48,592 nt of DNA, from the NCBI GenBank assembly GCA_004009845.1, contig RMBW01000157.1, forward strand, positions 1 through 48,592. The letters are read 5' to 3'. Source of the DNA: Davidsoniella eucalypti (lineage: Eukaryota > Ascomycota > Sordariomycetes > Microascales > Ceratocystidaceae). Below are positions 10,061 to 18,458 of this stretch, one piece after another. The notes beneath the pieces are model-generated. The model saw only the letters and a list, made by a program, of their open reading frames with translations. It had not been told where the DNA came from and did not search any database. The translations under genes and the position numbers were made by a program. Every line of letters begins with the position of its first letter. Within the stretch, counting starts at the first letter, position 1.

Positions 10061-10164
10061 AGAGCCAAGTACCTGTCCTTGACTGATTCTTGTACTTCTC
10101 CTGGAGAGGGAAACCCCATTTCTCGCCTCTCCATGTTGTCTCTGATGGCTGCCTGCTCGTAGAA

Positions 10165-10737
10165 CTATTCCTTGAACTTTGCCTGTTTATGTTCCCTAAA
10201 CCACCTGTAAGCTCCTGCTATAGACATGGAGTGTTCTGGAATGCGTTTGGCCGAGCCTTTTGCTAGTGCATCGGCTCTCTCGTTGCCGCTGATTCCTTTG
10301 TGCCCTGGGGTCCAGATGCAGTAGACCTTTCTGCCTATCAGCCCATCTTTCAATGTCTGAATAAGCTTCTTGGCCTCGTGAATTGCCTCCTGTGAGGATC
10401 CTGCCTTGTTATGTGATCTATTTATGCGGGACACCGCGGCCCTGTTGTCGAGGCAGATCCAGATGTTTGTGCACCTGTCCGTCAGTGTTGGGGTGAGGCC
10501 TTTGAGTCCATGTAGTATCGCAAATATTTCTGCGTCTATGACCTCTTTCCATCTGCCTCCCGAGTATGCTCCTTCTAGGGTGGCTGTTCCTCCTTTTTCG
10601 GCAATCCACCCCGAGCCTATCCATCCCTCCGAGCTTTTGGAGCCATCCGTGTATAGCCAGATGTCGGTGGAGGGGCAGGTTTCCTTGTGTCTCAAGTGTG
10701 CCTCTGCCGCTAAATCCTTTCCTTGCCCAGTGACCAC
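10165..10737 (-). pseudogene. LINE RNase H domain
   Basis: A 190-residue open stretch has the full set of RNase H1-type acidic residues: LYTDGSK (first Asp), DAEIFAILHGL (Glu), CLDNRAA (second Asp) and GHKGISGNERADALAK (last Asp). It degrades the RNA of RNA/DNA hybrids in LINEs that carry it. It is flanked by frameshifts relative to both the reverse transcriptase piece upstream and the zinc knuckle downstream, so it is a remnant even though this domain alone is intact. Confidence 0.8.
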
Positions 10738-10904
10738 CGCACTCGCTGGCGGGTTGTCAGTTGTTCTGGGGAGGGCCTTCTACATCCATACCTTGGGGGA
10801 GGTTCCGGGAGGGATGCCAGCATGTCCACAATTCGGGGTGGAAGATGTTATCGTCTTCCGGGGCCATACTGCATTTCTCGCAGTGGATGCTTGTCGTCTA
10901 GGCA

Positions 10905-11210
10905 TTATCCATTATGAGTCCTGGGGGGGGGGGGGGGGGGGGGGGGCATGTTTGCCAACATATGGATCAGTGCCGATGGTGTCGTTCTGTAGACTGGGAG
11001 TGCAACCAGTAGTGCTTTCCGGAGTGCTTTTTCCAGTCGTGCTGCCTTGTCTATGTTGCCTCTTTCTCCTGGTTTCCACCAAGTTGCGGCTGCGTATGTC
11101 ATCACAGGTTCAAAAATAGCTCTGCGGTATATATAGAAGATACACTTTTTATAAACTCTGAGTCCAGCTTTCATGGAGTAGCGGTTCCTGCTTCTGGGCT
11201 TAGAGTAGAC
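10905..11210 (-). pseudogene. LINE reverse transcriptase, C-terminal (thumb) fragment
   Basis: The frame reads RRAIFEPVMTYAAATWW, KPGERGNIDKAARLEKALRK and LVALPVYRTTPSALIHMLAN, typical of the segment following the catalytic palm in Tad-clade reverse transcriptases. The palm with its catalytic aspartates is absent, so the copy is 5' truncated. A 24-base G run interrupts the sequence just after LANMP and appears as a proline run. Confidence 0.75.
10923..10946. repeat. Poly-G/poly-C homopolymer of 24 bases
   Basis: An uninterrupted run of 24 G on the plus strand inside the LINE reverse transcriptase relic. Its exact length is uncertain, since long G runs are error-prone in sequencing. Confidence 0.8.
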
Positions 11211-11341
11211 CTGACGAAAAAATGAGAAGGCAAGAGGTATAAGGGGGTTTAAAAGAGAAATAGACAATTTGTGCTATGAAAGGTGCGAGGAAGGACAAGA
11301 TCCAAGTCTAGTTGGAGGCTAGCTTAATATAAGGGTCAACT

Positions 11342-11391
11342 AGTGATGAATTCAGACATCTTCATAGCTCTTTAGCTCCATAAGATTAATG

Positions 11392-11422
<31 letters not shown>

Positions 11423-11434
11423 GTGATGAATTCA
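11342..11434 (+). mobile_element. Ultra-short A-tailed retroposon with 13-bp target duplication
   Basis: The body reads ATCTTCATAGCTCTTTAGCT, CCATAAGATTAATGAATT and then about 27 A residues. AGTGATGAATTCA stands on both sides (11342-11354 and 11422-11434) without a mismatch. The non-tail body is only about 42 bp. The perfect duplication and pure A tail make this the youngest-looking copy. Confidence 0.75.
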
Positions 11435-12289
11435 TAGCGGCTAGCAGAACGAGATCAGGGGCGCTAAATTAAGTGAATAGTAGTTGTAGCTTCAAAAGGT
11501 ACATATTCAGTAGCAGGAGGACAATCACCTACCAGTCTTGTACAACAAAGTGACCCACAATAGATGGAAGCTCGAGGCAGGAACGGGAAGTTCCGAACTA
11601 TTGATCTGATTATCCATTTTATTCACAACAGAACAACGAGAATTGAAGTTATGGTTTATCAAGATGAATGAGGACAAAAGGGCGTAAGCAAATAAACTTA
11701 TGTTGACGGCTTGGACTACGGTAGAACAAGAAAAAAAAGAAGACTAGATTAGGATGCGGTAGTGGTTTTTATAAGTGAGCCTGTCTCTATATCTACATCC
11801 CAAAGAAGGGTAACCAGAAGAGGAACATGCAGTTATTCGTTCAAACAAAGGATATATCTGTATGTTGTTGAATGCCATGAGAGCCGAGACAACAACAAGC
11901 AAAGAATGAAGTTCTTTGGCTCCAGTCACATGTAGGACTTCTATATGTGTACGCAATCAGCATGCTTATACGCTCCTTACAACCAAGGTGTGTTCAGTAG
12001 TAGCCGTAGTGATATTCTAGGGCTTTCGGATTTTACATACGTATAGGAAATAGTTCATCATGTATGTTGTAAGCAACCATTTGTTTTATCCAGACAACCA
12101 ACATAAATAACAACACTTTTAATTAGCTCGTATGAATGAATAAATATACACATGCAACGCACATCTATATGCATGATACACGTATATATACAATGTGTGA
12201 TGAACCAAGTTCAAACTAAAATAGATGGCCAAGTGAGGGGGTACCTTTGAGTTTGAGTACCTCCCCCTCCGTCCAAAGACTAATATTTT
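11435..12289. other. AT-rich intergenic DNA left of the palindromic island
   Basis: No gene, RNA gene or further repeat was recognised; only short chance open frames occur. Confidence 0.35.
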
Positions 12290-13456
12290 CCCTTCGTCGT
12301 GGGGTTTTAAGAGCGAACAGCACATATCCCAATGCTGCTATCCATTCTCGTCAGCAACCGACCCCGAGCCTTTTCTATTGTTGGTCTCCCGAGGCCATCG
12401 CACTCACCTCAGGGAGCCACACTCACACCCGGCGGGCAGCCTTTTGAAGGTTCCGGATGCCCGACCCCGCGGCGCGGAAATCTTGTTGCTGTGCTTCAGC
12501 CAAAGCACCTGACTCGATTATGCCAAAGTTTTCTTTCTTACGGCCACGATCACCAGCCTCTTGAAGGCTCACTGGTTAGTGGGGATGGTAGCTCCACGTA
12601 AGGCGTTGGCAGATTTATTGCCAAGTTTTCAACCTAAGGATTTGGCCCTTTCCAACCTTGCCTGTACTGTGACAATTGTATTCATGATATATGTCTATTC
12701 ATCACTAGAGAAGTTGCTTTGGATGAGTTTTGGTTGCTGATGTAGAGGAAGCTGTTCTTCTTGTACCAAGCTTCACGTAGACTATACGACAATCTTCTAA
12801 ATGAACCTTTACTGCATCATTTAATAGTATGATTATTGGTATGTAGGAACAACAGATTTACAAAAAGTCCAAAACTGAGGGATTTCCTGCAATTTGCTTC
12901 ATGTTAAACGCTGAATAATATCGTTCTCAGGGAAATCTCTATCTGCTTGCGTAAAAAACTGGCATTAGGCCAAACTATTGCATGATAGACCTTTGAGATA
13001 AGCATACTTCCATTCGGCAAAAACATAATATAGATAGTTCAATACACTCTCCTAAGGATTTTCACTAATACACTCTCATAGGACTTTTTTCGCTCGTTAG
13101 AAATTCAAAGGTTATAGCCTGAAACATGGTAAGTTGAGCAATGAGTATATGCTTCTCCTTTGCTTGATTCTTCATATTATTCTGTATATTGCCATGGAGC
13201 GTGATATTATATTCCTGTAGTATCTTATCCTATACTTGGGAACCAAGATACTATGTTTCTTGTTAACAAAGCTACATATGGCAATAAATTTAATGGCTGC
13301 CTTCTCTAGTATTTTTGAATAGTTGTGTATAAGTGCTGCTCATTTGATGTTCAAGAAAATGCGTACAAATATTTTGGTAAGGGTGGCAAACTCCACTTAC
13401 AACTTCATCTAGTTAAAGTCTGGGAGACAAGTCCTAATAAATTATGACTTCATATA

Positions 13457-13490
13457 GGACTCTTTCTTAGGACTCTTTCTTAGGACTTTT
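13457..13490 (+). repeat. 13-bp tandem repeat, 2 full units (arm A)
   Basis: GGACTCTTTCTTA occurs twice (13457-13469 and 13470-13482), followed by a partial unit. The corresponding place in arm B has three full units (29860-29898). Confidence 0.8.
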
Positions 13491-13623
13491 CTCAGAATTC
13501 TTTGAGTATAAGAAGACGGTCTTTCTCCCCATCTAGGTGGTTTCTCCTTTCTCAAACTTCTTCCTCAACAACAACTTTTGGTTCACTTGGCTAATACCAT
13601 CCAAGCAATTAACACAACTAACT

Positions 13624-13651
13624 ACCTTTACACAATTACCTTTACACAATT
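13624..13651 (+). repeat. 14-bp tandem repeat, 2 full units (arm A)
   Basis: ACCTTTACACAATT is repeated twice. Arm B has three perfect units and a variant unit at 29667-29722. Confidence 0.8.
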
Positions 13652-13878
13652 ACCAATCAACAAATTACCTTCTCACTACTTCTTAAGTAGTATTGAAAGC
13701 GTCTTACAGTGAGTATTTGAATCCACTTCCATATTCTATCATCTCTTATCATCACTGCCTTCTACCATCATAACACTGCCAATCATTTGTCCTTTCCCTC
13801 ACCTTTTCATTTATTCATATTAAAGCACTGTTGCTAACAATTCATAGCCTCATCTACAATATTTATATAGCAGTTGCA

Positions 13879-15861
13879 ATGCACGTTAGAGCTCTAATAG
13901 TGGCAACAGTTGCCTGGACACTATTTGTCCAGGCAGTTGTTGCATCTGCCACAAATGGCACCTACACTTGGGCTTCTACCCACTCACTCAATGAGTCTTC
14001 AGCCTCTTTGCTTTGGAGCTCGAGTTCCACTGCTTTGGCGCTCCCCCTGTCAACTATGGAGCCTGTGTTTGCCCAGAAGGCTACAAACTCCTCATCCTCC
14101 ATGGCCTCTCCAGCAAATGACTCCACGGTTGTGCAGTGGTTTACGTTTATGCCGCACGTGTCTTTACATGACCGTACTGGCAAAAACGCTTTTAATGTCC
14201 ACTCCACGGATGTATTTGCCTACAGATCCGAAGACTCTGTAGTGTCCCTTTTTGCGTACTCCGGTACGCCACTCATTAACCTTGACCAGGTTTCTGAGCA
14301 CCTGTTTGCCATCAGCTTCGGTGGAGCGAATGAACTCGCCATTGAGTTCACTACTATCGATGCTGCCACCACTGCTCTGGATGTGTGGGCATCTGCCTTG
14401 GCTTCCGCCTCTCAGGGCAGCGTCATGGTGATGACTCCAATTGGTTCTGTTGACTCACAGAACCATGGATGGTTTGGCGTCTCGGGCATCACTGCCCGAG
14501 GAGGTACCATGATAGTGTTGGATGTCACTCCCAACACAATCAATGATCTCGAGGATTGGAATGTTATGACTGACACGGCAGATGACTTCCAAAATGTCAT
14601 TGATCCTCTGATGATCGAATTGGTCTCGGCGTCGGTAGATGATACCACGCCTTGGAAGTCAAAGTACATGTTCTTTGACTTCCAGCACAACAGTGGAATC
14701 ACTTACAGTGATTCCCATCTGGATTTGGGCCTCAAGTGCTCATCGTGTGATGTGTCTGGGGCCATCGGCTTCAGCTACCGGGCTGGAAAGCGCCATGGTG
14801 GAGATTTCAAGATCTCTACCAAGGGTGTAGTTGCCCAGACGTTGCTGAGACTATATGTCACTGGACATGCTGTCCAGGGTCTTACAGGCTCTCAGCAACT
14901 TCTGGCCTTACCACCAGTGTCCTTCCAGGTGCCGGATATCGGCTCCGTATCGCTATCCCTCAGTGATAGTATTGGTTACACGGTATCCGATATCCAGGCG
15001 TACGCTCGCCTTGACTTTGGAGGCAAGATGACGGTCTCTGATGAGAATCGTCTCCTAGCCCATGCTGAGCGACGCATCTGGAAGAGTCGTGTTGGTGCAA
15101 ACATCGAGGCACCTGTCTTCTCATTATACAAGCCCACAGTGTCTGGTGGTTTGTATGGTGAAGTGTCTGTCTACCATGCAATCCATGCCGATGTGACATT
15201 CGAATCATTGTTCATTGATGCCTCTGTATCCGCTACTATGGACTGGAAGTTCCCCCAGTTCCATCTAACGGCTGCAGCTTCATATGATGATGCTTGTGGG
15301 TTGTGTGGTGGAGGGAAGTTTGGTCTTTCTGGGGATCTTGACTTGGACAGTGTCATGACTGTCGGTCTCAAGCCAAAAATCTTTGGTATGGACCTATCTT
15401 GGCTGTCGTTCACCCAGTCTACTACGACTAAGGTGATTGACCTGTTGGACTTCTGTGTGGCATCCGGTCCTGAGTGCAAGAGTAGATGGTTTGACCTCAA
15501 CCCTAGCCACTCAAGGTCCTTCCGTAAAAAGGATGCTCACAAGCTGTTCCGGGACTCCGACTTGACGCTAACTCATGGCATTGAGTTGCCTTTTGAGGCC
15601 GAGGATATGCCTTCGGATGTTGCGGACGATCTCTTCGACATGCTGGAAGATGATCGGACCAAGTGGTCCAAGACGTCCTCGGGTGCCATGGTCGGCCGTC
15701 TGGTCGACATGGTCGCCAAGCGGGAGTGGCTCCGCGGCACAGTCAAGGAGCCTTTTAACCCAGTCAAGGATGACTGGACATTGTCAAGTTCCCAGAAGGC
15801 CGAGATGTTGCACCAGCACCCGGAGTATGAGGAGGAATTCGATGAATGGGAGCTTGAGTAA
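13879..15861 (+). CDS. Secreted protein of unknown function (possibly DUF7029/DUF7223-like), arm A copy
   Basis: A 660-residue protein from the ATG at 13879; the frame is open further upstream but without an ATG. Residues 1-24 (MHVRALIVATVAWTLFVQAV then VASA) form a clear signal peptide. The next 60 residues are Ser/Thr/Asn-rich with several N-glycosylation sequons (NGT, NES, NSS, NDS). A middle part rich in beta-strand-like alternation includes PLINLDQVSEHLFAISFGG and EFTTIDAATTALDVWASALA, which resembles fungal extracellular DUF7029-type proteins from memory. Later there are two Cys clusters (KCSSCD; CGLCGGGKFGLSG). The C-terminus is acidic (PEYEEEFDEWELE). No transmembrane helix or catalytic motif is evident. 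The gene is intronless and intact; its twin in arm B is frameshifted. The DUF assignment is tentative. Confidence 0.8.
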   Translation: MHVRALIVATVAWTLFVQAVVASATNGTYTWASTHSLNESSASLLWSSSSTALALPLSTMEPVFAQKATNSSSSMASPANDSTVVQWFTFMPHVSLHDRTGKNAFNVHSTDVFAYRSEDSVVSLFAYSGTPLINLDQVSEHLFAISFGGANELAIEFTTIDAATTALDVWASALASASQGSVMVMTPIGSVDSQNHGWFGVSGITARGGTMIVLDVTPNTINDLEDWNVMTDTADDFQNVIDPLMIELVSASVDDTTPWKSKYMFFDFQHNSGITYSDSHLDLGLKCSSCDVSGAIGFSYRAGKRHGGDFKISTKGVVAQTLLRLYVTGHAVQGLTGSQQLLALPPVSFQVPDIGSVSLSLSDSIGYTVSDIQAYARLDFGGKMTVSDENRLLAHAERRIWKSRVGANIEAPVFSLYKPTVSGGLYGEVSVYHAIHADVTFESLFIDASVSATMDWKFPQFHLTAAASYDDACGLCGGGKFGLSGDLDLDSVMTVGLKPKIFGMDLSWLSFTQSTTTKVIDLLDFCVASGPECKSRWFDLNPSHSRSFRKKDAHKLFRDSDLTLTHGIELPFEAEDMPSDVADDLFDMLEDDRTKWSKTSSGAMVGRLVDMVAKREWLRGTVKEPFNPVKDDWTLSSSQKAEMLHQHPEYEEEFDEWELE

Positions 15862-16469
15862 GCCCTCGTTATCGTGTTCTGATAGAGTGATTTAATGTTT
15901 GTTGTACCTGTTCGGTCCCCTCTGTTTGTTGTGGCTTTATTTAGTTTGATTTTTGATTTTCGATATATTGATGTTTTAATGGAGTATTCTCTAAATGTTC
16001 CCTTGTACAACTATGTGATTATTTAATGAATAAACAGCTTTTTAAATGTGGTGCTATATAAAGCCAAAGTTACACTTTCTTCCAATATCTTTTATTTTAA
16101 ATCAATGGACATCTTCCATATATTGAGTACCAAAGAAGACTGTAAATATACCAAGCTCTCGCCATAGTATGCTGTGGTACTTCCTTGAGAAGCCCATGCA
16201 CCGACGGAAGTATCCTTTCCATCCGTGTGCCCTAGAAATGAGAGACCACTCCGGACCAGCTTTTTCAAAAAGCTACTTTGGAAAGAAAGCTTATGCAAGT
16301 ATCTTGCCAAGAGATTAGAGGTGAAATGGAGGCACTACAGAGCCGATGCAATATCAGCGAGCCAGACAAGTACAGCGGAGGGGGGGAGGATTTGGTGTGG
16401 TTTTTGTTTCTGTTTTTCCTATTTACTGTTCTATGTTTCTATTTTCCTTGTTTTATTTGCCTTGGCCAC
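15862..16469 (+). other. 3' flank of the secreted-protein gene within arm A
   Basis: Probable 3' untranslated region and spacer. It is essentially identical in arm B up to about 16.40 kb, where arm A carries about 30 bp of extra T-rich sequence. AATAAA-like signals (GAATAAACAG near 16027) may serve polyadenylation. Confidence 0.4.
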
Positions 16470-16721
16470 TAGTTCTTCTAGAGCTATTGAGTTTGTCGAG
16501 CGGAAGACTTATTTCAACCTAGTCTTTACACTTTAAAATTGCCAAAACAACTTTGATATACAGGCACAACTTTAAATATCTGTCCAGTAACCAACCCGGC
16601 ATCTTATGATCTTAGTGATTTAAGTAGGCGTTTATCTTCATAGCTCTATAGCTCCATAAGATAAATGAATTAAAAAAAATAAAAATAAAAGTAGGCGTTA
16701 AATAGAATCAAATCAAATCAA
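16470..16721 (-). repeat. Dispersed LTR-like repeat 'E', arm A copy
   Basis: The minus strand reads TTGATTTGATTTGATTCTAT, then AACGCCTACTT, CACTAAGATCATAAGATGCC and CTGGACAGATATTTAAAG, continuing toward GAAGAACTAGT. Related sequence stands at 26756-26880 (arm B) and, more diverged, at 30757-30918 inside the 265-bp insertion. It forms the inner end of each arm. The pattern suggests a solo LTR or similar dispersed element, but no complete element is present. A short retroposon interrupts this copy at 16622-16699. Confidence 0.5.
16622..16699 (+). mobile_element. Ultra-short A-tailed retroposon inserted in arm A only
   Basis: The body reads TATCTTCATAGCTCTATAGC, TCCATAAGATAAATGAATT, then an A-rich tail. 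The target duplication AAGTAGGCGTT is perfect (16622-16632 and 16689-16699). Arm B has a single related sequence, AGGTAGACGTT on its minus strand, with no insert: a natural empty site. Confidence 0.8.
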
Positions 16722-17775
16722 GATAACAAAAATTGCTAGTTATGCTAACCTATTATTATATACACATCTCAATAACTAGTGTTACATTTATGCAATACTA
16801 GTTACTTGTAAGCTGACATCACAAGCATGCATTATTCATTAAACGAGGATTCCTTTTCCTGGAGAGAAAATAGGACAAATTTCAAGTCGCGATAAAAAAA
16901 GACCAAAGACCAATCTTCTGCTGTAAAGATATGTATACAAACTTGAGAAAGGTACATTGTTTATTGCAATTTGAAATACATGTAATGATTAGATAAAAAA
17001 ATTAGATAAAAAATAAACCAATGTCATCTTGAAAAATGGGAGTATACTTAGCTGAGGACGCATATACAAAAAGTTCTATTTAAAATCACTGTGAAATTAA
17101 GAAGCTAGATAAAGCATTTTGGTATGAGAAATGTCCTACACGGAATATAACGCAGAACTGAGAACGAGAATCTAAGCTCAAATAGAAGCCTACTTCCACC
17201 GCAGGGAGGAGCTACACAAAGGTCAAGAGTTTGTGTTTGTGAAAAAATGAAAATAGGAAAATATTATTATATACGTAACCCTAGTATTATGAAAGCCAGT
17301 AAATCACAGGGTCTTGAAAAAGCCACACGTGGCGTTATGCAGCTGAGAGGGTTTGAGCATGTTTTATGCACGGACTACTCTATGTATCGGTACTTTCAGT
17401 ACCTATTCTGGACAACACAAATGAGCAAGTTATCAGTAAAACAAGATACTGGGTGCAACGATATCACGTCGATTCAGATGCTACTCCGAAGGTCGATAGA
17501 GGAAGGAACTTTTTTAACCATCTGTAATCTTGGGCATATATATGGGTGCCCTCTAATATTATACTGAGGGTATAGAGAGGGAAAATATAAATAGACAAGA
17601 TAAGCAAAGGGTAAAACCCTCGTTTGGGCAGGATATTGTCAACAATACGCCAGGCGGATGGCCAGACAAGTGTTTGAGTAAGCGTGCTAGCACATTATAG
17701 TCGGGATGTTAGACAGAAAGAAATGAAAAGAAACCTGATTATACATAGCCTATACTGATATCATCACGAACGGAC
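16722..17775. other. AT-rich spacer between arm A and the copper transporter gene
   Basis: No coding region was recognised. Part of it must be the 3' untranslated region of the minus-strand transporter gene. Confidence 0.35.
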
Positions 17776-18458
17776 TTAGTGGTGAGAAGAATCGTTGCTG
17801 ATGAAGCGGCCAACAATCAGTGTGCCCACAAAGATACCAGCAAGCACGGAACAGAAGTAGCCGACATTCATAGTCATGACAGCAAGCATACTACAGAGAG
17901 AAAAATGTTGGTTTTGAAGAACTTGATGTGCCCGCAAAGAGCTTAGTAGTAGAGTAGTTGGTAGACTTACAGAAGATATCCGACACCAGCAATGACGGTA
18001 TCCATGGCTGCCCGTGCCGGATCAACCGAAAGCCTAAAAGGTCGCGGTACAGGACCCTTGCGCTCAACAACTTTAACGTTCTGTTCAACGCCGTTTTCCG
18101 AGAGTACTAGATCTAGCGCGCTCTCATCCTTCGAGATCTGCTGTTCGAGGCTAGCCTTACCAGCCACGGTAACATAGCGGCGGTTGTTGTCGCGTTCGGC
18201 CCATTTGCTCTCTAGCTTAAACTTGGCAGCAACGAGGAGGCGGCCGACAATCGCCAACACGATCAAGAAGATGCAAATTCCAGCGTATTGGCCTTTGTTA
18301 GAGGGCGCAAACGACGATGTGAAAAGGGCAGTGGTGTATGAGTTCACAAAGGTCATGTCCATACTGCTGTCGGACGTGGTAGTTGTGCTGGAGGTGTCCA
18401 TGTCCATGTCGTCCATGGTTGCGGTTTCGGAGCCGTGACGGGCAAATACGGGACTCAT
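17776..18458 (-). CDS. Ctr-family copper transporter (2 exons)
   Basis: Exon 1 is 18458-17971 and exon 2 is 17890-17776; the 80-bp intron (17970-17891) has donor GTAAGT and acceptor CTGTAG. The joined product is 200 residues. The N-terminus has Met/Asp-rich copper-binding motifs (MDDMDMD and SSMDMTF). Membrane segment 1 is around QYAGICIFLIVLAIVGRLLV. After a basic cytosolic loop, exon 2 gives segment 2 with the M-x3-M signature (MLAVMTMNVGYF) and segment 3 with G-x3-G (GIFVGTLIVGRF), the packing motif of the trimeric Ctr pore. The family imports Cu(I) across the plasma or vacuolar membrane. It lies in the spacer of the palindromic island and seems intact. Whether it is native here or carried by the island cannot be told. 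Confidence 0.9.

Larger units (their letters stand above)
9593..11210 (-). mobile_element. 5'-truncated, decayed Tad-clade LINE
   Basis: The minus strand carries in order the end of a reverse transcriptase (thumb region), an RNase H domain and a CCHC zinc-knuckle tail, the usual order at the 3' end of Tad-type LINEs. The three segments lie in different frames. A 3' end reading CTATAAATAAAATCATCATC on the minus strand (about 9593-9615) ends in ATC repeats, a common kind of LINE tail. The same tail occurs as a tiny insertion at 41828-41865. The 5' end is only approximate (11190-11270). No convincing target duplication was found. Confidence 0.75.
12606..13878 (+). other. 5' flank and promoter region of the arm A secreted-protein gene
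   Basis: No other gene is visible. The region is conserved in the inverted arm with few differences. It holds two small tandem repeats that differ in copy number between arms. A pyrimidine-rich, CA-rich leader at about 13.54-13.83 kb precedes the start codon, as is common in fungal 5' leaders. Confidence 0.45.
12290..16721 (+). repeat. Arm A of a large inverted repeat
   Basis: The whole segment recurs inverted at 26756-31335. From about 12.61 to 16.45 kb the arms are nearly identical, the gene for the secreted protein included. The outermost 0.3 kb (12290-12605) matches 31024-31335 at only about 91%, hand-counted (29 differences in about 322 positions). Arm-specific differences are a retroposon at 16622-16699, about 30 bp and about 60 bp of extra DNA near 16.41 and 16.51 kb, and shorter minisatellites near 13.46 and 13.62 kb. 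The inner end is AATCAAATCAAATCAA at about 16706-16721. Confidence 0.92.

Noticed and set aside
15573..16010. 145-codon open frame antisense to the 3' end of the secreted-protein gene, repeated in arm B
   Set aside because: It is conserved between arms only because the DNA is duplicated; it overlaps the real gene's end and 3' flank and has no domain.
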